The notes beneath the pieces are model-generated. The model was given only the letters and a program-made list of their open reading frames with translations. It had not been told where the DNA came from and made no database searches. Below, one piece after another: positions 1-12,589 of a stretch of 64,000 nucleotides of DNA (position 1 is the stretch's first letter; each line of letters opens with the position of its first letter). Where the stretch lies: positions 1 to 64,000 of the forward strand of contig PUQB01000033.1 of assembly GCA_003024785.1 (NCBI GenBank). The letters run 5' to 3'. A program made the position numbers and the translations under genes. Source of the DNA: Selaginella tamariscina. Lineage: Eukaryota > Streptophyta > Lycopodiopsida > Selaginellales > Selaginellaceae.

Positions 1-299
1 CTTGATGATCACTAGCCGAGATGTCCTCCCATCATAGTGATACCTAAAATTTAAACTCAAAGTTGAGATAATAGTGAAACATGAATTTCATAAACTCACT
101 TCTGCAACAAAAATGGCCATAATAGTTTAACAAGAAAATATTTATTGAGTTCTACATAGCATATCTCACCTACAAATAAAAATAACTAATACTCTCAAGG
201 CCGACAAAGTATGAAGAAACAAAAAGCAAAAAAAGCATACCAGGATTATTAAGTCTCTAGTTCCATTGAAGTCCCACACTTAAAAATTGTCCAATGCAT

Positions 300-1070
300 G
301 CAAATAGCTTTGGGTGGTGACATTTGAAATTGAAAACTTTCCCTTTATTGAAGCCCGAGCCTTTCATTTACAATGCCTCCAATTACAAAGTGGTTATCCG
401 GCGGACCTTTCTACATGCCAACCAGCACTCCCACTTTTGCCAACCAGTTCCTTTTAGTCTTTATTGCCATAATATGAACACTTGCTCCATAACTCCACTA
501 CTTCTCGTCTAACTTAACCACCACAATCCATTCTTTATTGAAATTGGAAGTGAGCAACGTACATACTTAGATGTGCTTTAGTGAATGTGAGTTCCATTGC
601 ACATTGTTTGTGTCAATTGCATTAAGACCTTTGAAGTTAGCCTCAAATTCATAGCACCAAGTATTGCTAGATACACAATACTGGTATATATCATTGCATA
701 TGTGTCCTTTGCCTAGAGCATGTAGTGTCGATTGATGGGCTCCAAATTCTCAAAGTAGAGCATTCCAATGTGTTGCAATATTCTCAAAATAGGTCCAATG
801 TTGCAATTGTCTAGCCATGTCATGCTCCAATCATATAGTATCCTTGTCAATTTAGTCAACAAGGTGCATATACAAAATGGCTACTGTTGATTAAGCCATC
901 GACCACATAACTCATATACCATTGCATGAAGTCCTGGTGTTCTTGTGCATGACCAAAATCCCAATCAACTAAGTGGATGGTATGGCTACCTTCCTTTCTT
1001 CATGTAGCTCGTCCATGCGCTTCAACAGAGTCTCCATCCTTGCCATCACTATTGAGCCTCTTCAATTGTT
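300..1070 (-). pseudogene. Unrecognised minus-strand gene fragment (duplicate of 56800-57690)
   Basis: This is the copy-1 version of the minus-strand coding-like stretch that is better preserved at 57391-57690 and 56800-57000. Here small indels break the frames into pieces of under 65 residues. I do not recognise the protein. The pieces have plausible protein composition (acidic and Lys-rich, then hydrophobic helices), and the sequence is conserved between the two duplicates, but neither shows a full reading frame. It could be an exon remnant of a host gene or of a transposon. No function is proposed. Confidence 0.3.
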
Positions 1071-1673
1071 GTGAATAGATGTTCATTAAATTGCTTTAGC
1101 ACATTAAGCACCATAGGTGCATTACATCAAATTCTGAAACTCTAACAAATTTAATATGAAAGCCAACATCAAATGAAATCCAACATCAAATAATACAAAA
1201 TATTAGCAAACAAGTGCAACAAAAGCCACAAAGATGATCAAATTTCCTCTTGGATCTTAGCATGTTGCTCCAATCTAGTATTGTAGGAAGAATGCAAGTG
1301 CTTGTAGAAGCTAGAATTACTCCAATACCTTTCCTCCATTCCATGAGAATTCACACAATCATGATTCACAAACATAAATTTGTTGAAAAAATCAATCTTC
1401 CAATTGGTTCTTGCAATTACTCTTTAACATATTTGAATTGATGTCACCTCCAAGCTGATCTTGTGACACCTTGCCATTGACAATGTACTCCCTTGATTGA
1501 GTCATTTGTGTAGCATCATGGTTTTTTTTTTTTAATAGCAAATTTGGGGCTTTATTTTTATGAACTTTCATTCATGCAAGGATTAACAATTTTACCATGG
1601 TTTAAATCACCAAATAAACCATGGTAAATAAATTAACAAATTTTAAACTAATTAAATCCCTTCAACATGGATT

Positions 1674-2570
1674 TCTTCATCAACTTGCATGTTGCTCGCT
1701 TTCCTTAAACCAATTGCGTTCAAGGAAGTGAAGGTACATTTCTTCTTTTTATTCTTTTTTCTTTATTTATTTGACTTTCTTATATTGGAGTTTTTGTAGG
1801 TTGGTACAACAGTGGTTCTAAGGAATTCTTATTGGATGGTCACCCTTACCAAATGTTACAACTGAAAGTTGTCACCAAGGTTGATAAATTTTGAGAACAA
1901 GCATTTACTGTTCTAGTTGGGCACACCTGCCTTAGAAAATGATCATCCAACCTAGGACTTAGCAAGTGAAAGTGGATGTAAGTTTTAATTTTCTTTGTGT
2001 ACCTGGAATGCGCAAAGGATGAAGATCAAAGCCCTCCACCATCCCCGACACCATCAAAACCATTGAAAGTAGTCTTGGTATTATTATGATTTTTGCGCTT
2101 ATAATAACAATATCCTAGTTCTTCCAACTATGTTAAAAAGGTAGTGGTTAAGTCCGATCAGAGCAACTACAAGCCATCTAAACAGCTGAATTCCAAGGAC
2201 CAAGTTGAACTCTTAGATTGTGAGGAGGTTACTCTCATATGAGTTTTGTTTGTAAATTTTTACTAAGGATTTTTTTGAAAACATAGGAAACTATTCCTAG
2301 CAACAACAATGGAGATGAAGAATCTGATGATGAACAAAAATCTAGAGATCATAATCCCAGTGAGATTGTTAGTATAGAAGTAAGACACATCAGTTAGAGA
2401 CAACTACTGATAGCCCCATGGAGAATACAATGCATGTACATGTAGAAGCGGAGATAATTCTTGCACTTAAACATTTTCATTATGAACTCCTTGTTTCTGT
2501 ATTGTAGGCAGTTGTTAAAGAAGATGGTGGGGAGGGTGGTCTGACTGTCACGAACAAATAAAAAGATGAC
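1674..2570 (+). pseudogene. Unrecognised multi-exon gene fragment, copy 1
   Basis: Exon-like blocks follow each other on the plus strand: a start reading MDFFINLHVARF near 1674 ending at a GT donor, a block after TTTTTGTAG near 1800, an acidic/Pro-rich block near 2010-2070, and an acidic block after CATAG near 2287. The same blocks occur at 58266-59240. Copy 1 has lost about 80 bp before the acidic/Pro-rich block, including its splice acceptor, so it is probably dead. The family is not recognised. Confidence 0.3.
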
Positions 2571-4250
2571 ATTCCAATTGTGAATACTATGCAAGTTAGT
2601 TTGTATTTGCTTCATTGTTGTTTGTAAACAATGTATTCTATTCATGCAAGTGCATAAAGAGGAACTAGCAGAGGAGCCAATTGAGAAGCTGCTTACAACA
2701 AAGCAATATCACCGAGACCATGTATAAGGATAAGCAGTCGGCTGTAAGTTTTTGGACTGTAAAATTGCAGCCTAGCTAACATTAGAAAAAAAAAATTCTC
2801 CTATGTAGCCGAAGTAAATAAAGCAAGTGAAGATGACTACAAGGTAACAAGTGTTGTGATTAGGTTCCTGTCTAAAGCCTCACAATTTTATAGGTACCTA
2901 AGGATTATCAAGGAGCTGGATATGGACTCCCTCAAATTTCTAGCTAGCATACTTCTTCAACAACTAGTAACCAAATTAAGCCTTTTCTATGAAAGTCTTT
3001 TGTTGTTGCCCACAACTAGAAGGTTGGTTCTAAGGTATTTGTAGTTGTGGCATCTCAACCTATTTCAAATGGGATTTTGAAGATTCACAATGCAAGTTGG
3101 TAGGAGAAGCAGTTTGATTCTTCAATTGTGCACTCCTGATTAGTCACATTGTTTTTAGTAACCACTTATGTTACCACTTTAGAAGTCAAAGTAGAAGCCA
3201 CTATAGGACACTATAATTAGTAGTTTTCAATATGTAATCTTGAATCTCACTTTTATAAACCATTTTAAATATTGCAAAGCAGCCTATAATGTAGTTGACA
3301 TAATATTAGCACTTTCAAAAACTCAAAGAAAAAACACTCATTCAAACACTATATTTCACACTTTATGAGCCACATTTGGTTGTCACCACAACTTTCCTCT
3401 TTCAAAATCCACTTTCATATAGCACTATAAGTACAAATATTTCCACAATAAAGTCCACTATAAAATCCATGTTCTTCTTAATAAGCATTTATATCTTCTT
3501 GTACAAGGGTATGCTCTTGAGCTTATTAAAACAAATGAGGCATGAACAACCATAACAATGTATAACTTCAGCATATCCATATAATATTATTGTGGACTAT
3601 TATTTATTGCTAACTATGTGACCAACAATGTATCGAGTTGCTCCATCGATTATGGCATGGATGTAAACACCCCAAGGCACAAATTCATAATAAGTTGCAT
3701 ACATATAGATGTAAAAGAGGCCTTTGAATGTGATATACCTCATCGTCCATGTGCCATAAAGCATATGCCTAGTCATTATGTAAACATATCTTGGAATTCT
3801 TTTAAAGACTTCATTATTGTAGTGATTCTTCTAATATCAACCTCATTGGAGATGCGCAGCCTATTCAAAATTTGAAAACTTATTTGATAAAATCTTATAC
3901 CCTAGCTAGTCTTGTTCTTTTACAAAGGGATGATAAAAAAATGAGTAGTTGCAATCACAAGGATATTCTTATAAGTATACACTCCCTTCTAGTTAAGACT
4001 GATAAACCCTCATTATAAAATCGCTTCCCCACACCCAATGCTTTTGCAATGTCCTTCATTAACTATCCTTCTTTCTTCTTACTATGAATTATTTTTATAC
4101 TTAAATTCGCACGCCTAAAAAGTCTTCTTCCGGGACAAGCAACTCTACCATCCCAAATCATATAATCTAATGTAAGAAAATTAAGATCGAATTTTAATAT
4201 ATGTTGATTTTGTGAGATGGACCGTTATTAAATCTTCTTGTTGTTTGTCC

Positions 4251-4685
4251 AAAAATAAGATCTTCACTTTTAGCAAAATGGCAATGCCTCAGTATTGTTT
4301 GTCCATTCTCATACATGTGAATAAGCCAAATCTAAACACATGACTTTAAGAATTCCAAATCAAAAAACTTTTCATGTAATCTTTATGTCAAGTCATAACC
4401 GTATTACATGTCAATTAAAATTTATTGTCATCACCCCACTTGAACATATTTTAAAATTTTCAACAATATGGGTTTATATGTGTTCCTCATACTCCTTCCC
4501 TAAAATTTGTATTAAATTGAGTTTTTCTATTAAGTTATAATTTATTACATATTTTGTAGTATTGTAAATATACTCTCCTGAAGATGTTCAATTATTTGAA
4601 TTATTAATGTTTAAAACATTCATTTATTTTCTTCTTTAACATATTTATATAAATTAAATTTCTTCAATCTTTGTCTAAATGCAAA
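4251..4685. other. AT-rich flank without recognised genes
   Basis: This stretch lies between the end of the segmental duplication and the first transposon terminus. It holds only short chance ORFs. It does not resemble the gypsy LTR that abuts the other end of the outer element, so the two ends of that element no longer share one insertion site. Confidence 0.6.
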
Positions 4686-4711
4686 ATGCATGTTGTAACT
4701 AAAATGGCATG
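4686..4711 (+). repeat. Terminal inverted repeat, A-side end of the outer element
   Basis: The 26-bp terminus starts ATGCA and contains TTGTAACTAAAATGG followed by CATG. It matches the termini at 10875, 25663 and 44865 when each is read inward. It lies about 490 bp past the stop codon of gene A1. Confidence 0.7.
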
Positions 4712-5197
4712 TCTATAGTCCCATTTCATAATAATTAGCAATTTTAATTATTTAATTAGCATATTCTAATATTAAAGGAATATTCTTTAGAATATATATT
4801 TGAAGATAGAATATTCTATTTTGTAATTGACCCTTTAATAAATTATAGCATTCATGAACCAAAAATTAATAACATTATAAAAGTAGAAGGTATTAATTAT
4901 ATAATATATTATATTTAAGATTGTATGGGCCTAATATAAAAATTAAAGAAGAGCATAAGAGGTACATTATATAAATATTGATGTTGTTATTAAAATATTA
5001 ATATTTAAATATAACATTAATTAAAAATTTGTACTAGTAATAATATAATATAATATACAAAATCCTATAATAATATAGTGAATCTTCTATATCTTTTTTA
5101 TAAATTTATATAGTTAAGTAAACAATTTGGTACTATTATTAAAGAGTTTATTATAATATGAATATTAATATACGAATTTTATAATTTTGTAATTGCT

Positions 5198-8100
5198 TTA
5201 AGCTTCAGAAAACATACATTTTCTTGCAGTTTTGTTAATCGTGACTTTATCAACGCTTCTTAACATCCACTTATATCGAATAGATTTAACATTTATAAAA
5301 ACATGTTGGATTCTTTTTGATTAGGAGACCATATTTTCTCTAGGCATCCATTATATCTTGTTCTCCTTCTTATGTCGCTTTTTTGTGATTTGAAATATGC
5401 AACCTTAACCATATTATTTTTTGTGATTATTTCAAGTGTGTCTATAATTTAAACCCATCCAAAAACTGATTATATGACACATCTGGAGTAATAAGGACCA
5501 TCATTAGTTTTTGAAGATCTTACAGTAATCAAAATATGCTTTAGGTTTTTGGTTCCTTTGTACAATAAAGTGTGGGGTTTCCACTTCCATATCACTACTG
5601 GCTTCTATGTCGTATGTGCTCAATGATGTCATTTCAATCTCTTCTCACTACCTTGTTTTAGGCCAAAAAGAGTGTTGCAATTCTATACTTGTGACAATAG
5701 GCCCTTCTAACTCTCGGACCATAGTCTCCCAATAGTCGACCACATGCTTATATAGTTCTGAGTAACCAGTTGCCTTATCAGAATTCTTTGGCATCAATTT
5801 TTAAACCCATGCCACATATTTTTTGATGCCATTAATAATAACCTCTTGTTCCTTGAGTTGGGCACTTAATGGAATAGGGTCTGCTTGTCCTTCTGGGAGA
5901 AGTGGCTTTCCATTCTCTCCACTTTTGAAGAGCATTAACCCCTCTTTTGGTAACCACTCCTGCTCTAATGGCCGTAACTTGTACTGCATAATAGGTATAC
6001 CATCTCGTATGGAGAAAAAGAATTGTAGCGGCACAAGGTGACCAATTAAAGAATCACTCCCCTCTTTTATATACTTCTTAAGAAATTTTTTGAAGTCTGG
6101 CACCTCAGTCACAAGCAAAGCACAACTTTTTTTGGAGATGCAATTTTTAAAAAGATTCATCAAATGCGGTAAGGTAAGTGCACTTGTCCTTTTTGTAGAG
6201 TTAGAGACCTTGCTAAAGAACGCATTAATATCTTCATGAGTGTGACCAACCATAAGAAAATAAAAGTAAGTATGAGCTTGAGAAACCCTTAAGTAAAATG
6301 ATTTACCTATTTTTGTTCTCGCCTGCACAATTATCCATTTGTAAAAGCAAATGACGAGGAAGCTTATTTGATGTTGAGGACACATGTACACTATTTGAGC
6401 TAAATACCTCCACTGAACCTGAACTCTCAACAGGGCCATCTGTTTTTTGTACAGGCTACTGATAATGCCTCTCATATTCCCAAGTAGCCTCAAGTGCAGA
6501 CGTGTTCATGAGAGCATTATGTAAAGGTTGAAGGTGTTATTTCTTCACTTTGAGATCACTGATAGGACATGTTTGTGAGTGGGCTTTAAGATTTCTGAAA
6601 CACATGGCCAACGACCCAATAGTGAAATTGGAGTCACTAGACCAATGTGGAAGTGAAAAGTGTCCATATGACTCACAACCGTGTCCATGTGTTAGCACAC
6701 ATGTCAATGAAATCGGAAGTTTCATGACATTTCCAAGGCACTTTAGGTTACAACGAGCTTTAGAATGCTGGTCTTTGAATGATCCATCTTGTCATGGATC
6801 AAGCACAGGTACTCTGATGGGCATGACATAGAAAGCATGTGGTGTGCATAGTACTAAGACGGCAAGTTTTTTGTGCAATCATGTGGGCCTCCATCTTCTT
6901 TTGAATGGCAGTGATCTCCACCAAGGTTTTTGCACAAGCCTTTGGAGCCTTCAATGATGTACAAGTGTCACACTTGGAAAAGCTAAAGTGTTTTGCAATC
7001 TCCACATCCTTAAAATGAGTATTCCATATGTTGTTGAAGGTACCAGTGCAGATTACTTGCAGCCCCATCAAGCTGAGGCACTTGTTCACATCTTCACATA
7101 GCTTCAATTGAGTGTAGATCGAAGGCAAAACCTTGAGATTTTCATGACCCCTGCATTTGTGATTCGGCATTTGTGAGGCATCCTGTCTGCATTTGCTTCC
7201 ATAAAAGCCTTTAGTATCTCTATGGCTGCCATAATGTGAGAGCGGGTTTTGACCAAGTGAGTGTTCTCATGTACTTAGGTCTGCACTCCATCTAGCCACT
7301 CATCCCTCCGATGGTAGAACGTGGTCTTTGGGATCCCGTATATACTGTACCAAGTTTTGAAGCAGATGGCCACCTTATTAAATATCATGGATGTACTCTG
7401 ATAACCTGTGTCCGAGGTCATTCCATCAATATACCCAGTTAGTGCAGCATATACAAACTCATGCCTTTGCTTTTGGGTGAGCGTACGAAAGACATGTCTA
7501 CATTGGGTAATTTCATTCCGGTCTGCCATCTGACAACACTTCTTCTTGTAGCAGTCAATCGTGGAAATGCTTGTAACACTTTTGAAAGATGTAGAATCCA
7601 TCTTCACCCTCTTGTTGAAACTTGCAGGGGAAGATCTACAACCCATAAATCGCCTTTTTTTTACAATAGGACCAATGCAAGGAACCTCTTCAAATATGAG
7701 TTGTTCTTCCAGGTTGTTATTATTGAAATCCAACCCAGAATATGTTGAACCATCTTGCCGTCTTAATTCAGATGTTCGCCACCTCACGAGGAATCCAGGA
7801 TGCAAAGTGCCATTAGATAAAACCTTTGTCACAACTACACCCACGAAGTCGAACCCTAGTTTCTCTTCTGACACTGCTTCCACTGGATTTATAGCTGTGA
7901 TGATGCCTCTCCCAACCTCAATCTTATGAAGAAAGAGAATCACCTCATCCATCACAACAGACAAGCCATCATCTGGAAAACTCGTGCTACTGTGTTTGTG
8001 ACTCTGTATATTCTGTGTCAGCCTTGACTTCATTCAAATTCCACAATACATAAGAACCCTTCTCAAATTCCATTCTCGGAACCTCAACATGCTTGAAAAT

Positions 8101-8238
8101 GGTGTTCACCCATACGTACACACAAGATCCTTGGGCAATATTGTGACATGATGCATTATCATCTCGAACTTCCACAGTTCCAGTGCCAACTATCTCATTG
8201 TTTCGAAGAAGACATACTTTATCTCCAGTATTATACAT
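5198..8238 (-). pseudogene. Gene A1: broken copy of the DUF7869-like element protein
   Basis: This inverted paralogue of gene A2 (22067-25182) can be followed from the ATG at 8238 to the TAA at 5198. It is broken into at least six frame-shifted pieces. An internal deletion of about 71 bp, relative to A2, joins two TTTTC-like tracts near 6251. It removes the 3' end of the 54-bp intron and the first 22 or so codons after it, between the DN..ENKN motif and GHTHEDI. In the last motif this copy reads GHTHEDIN instead of GHTHEDID. It does keep the six-A run (6443-6448, shown as T) that A2 has lost, so A1 shows the ancestral frame there. The leader intron upstream (8245-9485) holds palindrome array 1. 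The copy is clearly non-functional. Confidence 0.85.
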
Positions 8239-8392
8239 ATTGTCCTGCACATAAATAATTGTGTTATTTATGATATATGTTTATGCAATATTTCTAAGAA
8301 ATCATAACTGCGGTTGCTTAATAATATGCATGTGCAATAATACATAATTATATATAAAGATAATATCTCATGCTTTATTAATACAACTGATG

Positions 8393-9369
8393 GGCAAGAT
8401 TAATCCTGCCCATGACTCCATCCGACGAGGAACGATGGGTGGGATTAATCCTGCCGCAGACTCTACCCCTTCGGAGTGAGTCAGCAGGATTAATCCTCGT
8501 CAACTCTACCCCATCAGAGAGAGTCGGTGGGATTAATCCCGCCACCGATTCCCTCCCGCGAGGAAGAATCGGCGGATTAATCCCACCGCCAATTCCCTCC
8601 CGCGAGGAAGAATCGGCGGGATTAATCCCACCGCCAATTCCCTCCCGCGAGGAAAAATCGGTGGGATTAATCCCGCCCTCGTTGGAGAGAGGCGGTGGGA
8701 TTAATCCCGCCGCGGACTCCCTCAAACGAGGAAGTACCGGCGGGATTAATCCTGCCGCCGGATCTTCCTCGTCGGTGAGAGTTGGCGGGATTAATCCCAC
8801 CGCAAATCCCTCTGACGAGGAAGAGGGGGCGGAATTAATCCCGCCTACAACACTGACTATTGAGAATAGGCGGCGGGATTAATCCGTCCACAACACTGAC
8901 GACAGAGAATAGGCGGCGGGATTAATCCCGCCCACAACTCTGATGACAAGGAATAAGCGGCGGGATTAATCCCGCCCACAACTCTCTCAAAAACTATGAT
9001 TTCAAAGAGATTCGGGATGAATCCTGCCCACAAATATTTAAAACAGGAAAGTGCTGGCGAGATTAATCCCGCCACCCCTTCTCTGCCTCCTAAAATGGTT
9101 GGCGAGATTAATCCCGTAAATAACTCTTTCTAATAAACTCAAGGAACTCTTTATTAGTTGAAAGAGTTATCGGCATGATTAATCCCGCCTCTCTTTTTAA
9201 GAGACGGAAAAGCATTGCCCGGACTAATTCTACCATAACTATCAAAGAGATGGTGGCGGGATTAATTCCGCCACCTTTCGAAGAGGCGAAAAAAAATGGC
9301 CGGATTAATCCCGCCGCCCGGCTAACCGAGAATATTAAGTTAGAAGTATATTTAAACGGGATAAATCCC
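8393..9369. repeat. Palindrome array 1, in the leader intron of gene A1
   Basis: About 22 variants of GGCGGGATTAATCCCGCC lie about 40-48 bp apart. Many spacers are dyads themselves, for example GATTC...GAATC around CCTCCCGCGAGG near 8552-8570, so the array alternates two kinds of palindrome. It sits between a leader-exon donor (GTAAGT on minus at 9485) and the acceptor GTGCAG at 8245. ORFs through it encode only GLIPP/GGINPA-type repeats and are not genes. Confidence 0.9.
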
Positions 9370-9485
9370 TAATAACATATATTATAATCCTAATGCATTC
9401 CTAAATCTCTAAATTTGAAAATTTAAGAGAGAATGTAAGAGAGTGAATCTTTATAAATATATCTAAATTTGTTTATAATACTTAC

Positions 9486-9660
9486 TTGTAAACAGCACTG
9501 AAGGCGCTGTGCTTTCTTATAAACAATAGCGCACCCAATTTAATGTCGCTCCTGAGCTGATCATTAAGAAGAAAAAAGAAAATTTGAAGAGTGAAAAATA
9601 AATAAATGAAGAAACCCTTGCTGGAGAAAGAACAAGATCTGAATTTGAGTGAGAAATTAA
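9486..9660 (-). promoter_or_regulatory. Putative untranslated leader exon and start region of gene A1
   Basis: The minus strand ends a conserved block with TTTACAA followed by GTAAGT, a good plant 5' splice site. The block matches the leader of A2 (about 20940-21107), including the AAAGCAC...GCGCCTTCAGTGCTG segment. No translation start in it continues into gene A, so I treat it as untranslated. The exon's 5' limit is not visible. Confidence 0.45.
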
Positions 9661-9929
9661 ATGCATTTTTAAATTTACATGTCAGACCGACAATACTTAT
9701 GTCAGAAATTCGAAATTTTTAAAATAACAGAAAAGAAAATTTAGGATGAGTTAAAACAAATAACCGATAGTCTGATATATATACTCTCCAATTCCAATGA
9801 GTGTTTTAAAATTGCATTTAATGTCATTCAAGTGCTTCAAGCTGTTTAATATTACAAAATTTTTGTAATTATTTTACATTCTTAATATTCAAGTATATAT
9901 TATATATATATAACTAATACAATAAATAA

Positions 9930-10620
9930 ATTGATATATTATTATGTATCATTTAAAATATATTCATAGTCTATTTATTATTATTATTTTCTTAATTACT
10001 CGAGTAATTAATTTACATTTCCTAATATTAATGGGATATTCTTTATTATTTTCTTAATATTCAAAGAATATTCCAATATTAAACCTGATTATCATAATTA
10101 AATTAGTCTTATTCTTAATTATCTTAGTAATTATTCTAAATTCTTATTATTTCAAGAATATTCCTATGTTAAACCTTATTATAAATATTAAATTAATATA
10201 TATTATTAAAACTATATATGACTATATATTAGATAAAATGATGTATTATTATGTATAATTTAAAATATGTTCATAGTGTGTATATTAATATCATTTTCTT
10301 AATTACTTGAGTAATTAATCTTTTTTATATTAATGCGATATTCTTTATTATTTTCTTATTATTCCAAGAATATTTCAATATTAAACATGATTATCATAAT
10401 TAATTTAGTTAATTATTTCAGTACTTGATCTACATTTGTATATATTAATGGGATTTTCTCAATTAATTTCTTATTATTTCAAGAATATTCTAATGTTAAA
10501 CCTTATTATCAATATTAAATTAATATACATTATTAAAACTATATATGGCTATAATTTAAATAACATATATTATTAATATTTTAAGATAGTGTGTTATTAA
10601 TATTATTTCTTAATTATTCG
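9930..10620. repeat. AT-rich tandem repeat of about 305 bp, left copy
   Basis: Two units and part of a third share landmarks such as TATTATTATGTATMATTTAAAATAT, CTYGAGTAATTAAT and GAATATTCYWATRTTAAAC. The same block appears inverted at 19920-20660 and truncated at 36845-37240. It always lies on the A side of the central promoter region of the element. No genes are visible in it. Confidence 0.8.
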
Positions 10621-10874
10621 ATGTTTGTTTTGCACACATATATACAAAATAAAATATTATACACGTGCACACACATTAGAAGTACTTACAGAGACACATA
10701 TGCACACACATGCACATTGCCCCCAAACTTGAGAAATTATACTTCTTTTGAAAAACATCATGTTCAACATGTATGATCTAATGTATCAGTTTATGTGTAT
10801 GTAACACATTGAATTACACATGTAATATATGTAATATCTGTGGTAATACACGTGTAAATAGTGTACTAATATAT
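10621..10874. promoter_or_regulatory. Left half of the outer element's interrupted central promoter region
   Basis: CA-rich sequence that ends GTGTACTAAT-ATAT at the border of the inner element. The right half resumes at 25690 with ATAT-GCAATGTGTAC. Joined, the two reproduce the uninterrupted sequence seen on the minus strand at 19192-19216. Confidence 0.6.
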
Positions 10875-10898
10875 ATGCACGTAACTAAAGTGGGCATG
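10875..10898 (+). repeat. Terminal inverted repeat, B/C side of the inner element
   Basis: The 24-bp end (ATGCACG then TAACTAAAGTGGGCATG) is the inverted partner of 25663-25689. It lacks a TTG trinucleotide and has one A-to-G and one A-to-C difference. It lies about 255 bp past the stop of gene C1 and is preceded by ATAT. Confidence 0.75.
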
Positions 10899-11152
10899 AT
10901 ACGTGAAAATGGGAATAAATTACTAATTAATACTTAAGTTTTAATTATTAATTAATCATTTAATTAATATGTAATTAAGCCTTAAATATTAATTAATTAA
11001 TTAATTAATCCTTCAATAACCTTACTTAGTAAGGAATATTCCTAAAATATCTTAGAATATTCATATTATTCTAAAAATAGTTTACAATAATGAAGAAATA
11101 CTATCAAACATAATTACAAATGAAATCATTTTCTTATCAACATGTTAATTTT

Positions 11153-12317
11153 TTATAAATACTTTCTTTCTATCATACAAAGAAATCTTTTCATTTTGTC
11201 TAAATCATCACTCTCCGGATTAATCAAATCATTTTGGTCAATATCTTGATGTTGTTGCCACCACTTAACACTCTCACGAATGCAATTGGGAGTTGCCATC
11301 CTTGTTAATACATAAGATGTGATAAGAGAAGGTCTGCATAAAGGCTCATCTAAAAACTGACGTTCCTTAAGAATAATATTATAAAGCGCCCGGTTGCTAT
11401 CCTTCATTTTATAAAATTCAATATCACGAGAAAGAAAAGCTTCAGGAAATGTATGATACGGTGGATACTGCTCACAAAAATTTTCGAGATTCTTCTTTCT
11501 GAGGCACGTATCCAAGTAGTTCACTAGCTCATCCATGATATCGGTATCAGAATATGGATCGAAAGTGATTGGATGAATACAAGCAATGTTTTGGTTGAGC
11601 ATAGCCTTCTGAGGAGAGTCGTCTACTACTAACATCTGTGCGTTCTTCATTATCCTTAAGCGACTGATCTCCCCATGAGTCCCAATTATTCTTTCATTCT
11701 TGAAGAAGTATGGCTTGCTTTCCTTTCTTATATTTGAAATTCGAGAGGTTTATGACACATTCGCTGGTCAAAAATCCAATCTTTACGAATCACCTCTTCT
11801 GCAACACTACAATGTTTCTTAAGTAAATTCAACAGCGGTGTTAAGTTATGAATCTGCATGCATGACCAAATCCCCACAAGCGCACCCATCTCCTTAAGCT
11901 TTTGAAAGAGACGATCCAACCCTGGACGAAAAATAATATCATATCGAAATTTACCATGACAAGGAATGAAATCTCCTTGTTTGATTTCTTTTTTCTATCC
12001 TGGGGCCTTTGTCGATGAAGCAGAACACCATTGACATCCAACAACACAATATGGCCATGAGTAACATGAGATGGCGTTGCCTCTTGAATACTTTGCAAAT
12101 CACTTGTTTGCTCCCTTTCACATTTATCCGTTGCCACTATCTCGTTGCCTATCCCTTCATCATTTAATTGTACATCATCCTTACAAGATTCAGATATTGC
12201 ATGCGCTGAAGAAATTGATTTCGGAACTGAAGCCAATAAAAATGATGATGAAGTGGCCCCCATGGTAACGATGTTTTGAGCTGCATTATTATCCATTTCC
12301 TGCATGAACTCTGTCAT
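11153..12317 (-). pseudogene. Gene C1: FCP1-like HAD phosphatase (frame-shifted)
   Basis: The product would be a HAD-superfamily protein of the FCP1/NLI-interacting-factor type, a family that dephosphorylates Ser/Thr residues such as those of the RNA polymerase II tail. Seen here: motif I LLDVNGVLL near 12040-12015 (the second Asp of the usual DxDx is Asn, a variant I know from plant members), RPGLDRLFQKLKEMGALVGIWS for motif II, and LVVDDSPQKA for motif III near 11630, followed by HPITFDPYSDTD. An N-terminal extension of about 90 acidic and Ser-rich residues precedes the domain. The chosen ATG at 12317 begins MTEFMQEMD. The frame is lost in an A-run after motif I (about 11985-11990) and shifts again near 11740, before the intact C-terminal 165 residues. 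It lies about 270 bp downstream of B1 on the same strand. Whether it is separate from B or spliced to it is unclear. Confidence 0.75.
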
Positions 12318-12589
12318 TCTGACATGTGGCACAAGAAATTGTCGCCAAACCCCTCTCTTACCTCATGGCAATGCTGAAAATCCATGTTCTCAATTATTTC
12401 ATTACATCTGCAAAATGATAATTAGCTGACCTTAAAATTATCAAGGTATATTATTTACCTTGTTAATGTGTGACCCATGTTTGAACTAAAAGCTTCATTA
12501 ATCCTTGAGAATTTATTTTCTGTACAAATATAAAAGAAATATACAAAAATGCCTTATGTTACACTCATTTACAACTATTCGTCACTCTA

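Larger units (their letters stand above)
1..4250. repeat. Segmental direct duplication, copy 1 (partner 56602-60954)
   Basis: The whole stretch can be followed almost base for base in the same orientation at 56602-60954, with scattered substitutions, small indels and poly-T length changes. This copy lacks about 80 bp near 2010 that copy 2 keeps at about 58587-58668. Copy 1 starts at the window edge, so the duplication may extend further left. Similarity stops near 4250, where copy 2 is cut by a gypsy LTR. It carries minus-strand gene-like sequence (about 300-1070) and plus-strand exon-like sequence (about 1674-2570). The two copies flank the whole 52-kb transposon-rich interior. Confidence 0.85.

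Noticed and set aside
5823-6041. Plus-strand ORFs opposite gene A1 (also 7461-7929, and minus-strand ones opposite A2)
   Set aside because: Antisense shadows of the conserved A frame, without independent support.
8378-8882. Long overlapping ORFs on both strands with GLIPP/GGINPA repeats (also in the other four arrays)
   Set aside because: They are by-products of a stop-free palindrome of 18 bp read in different frames. Neither strand shows codon bias or a stable unit length in codons.
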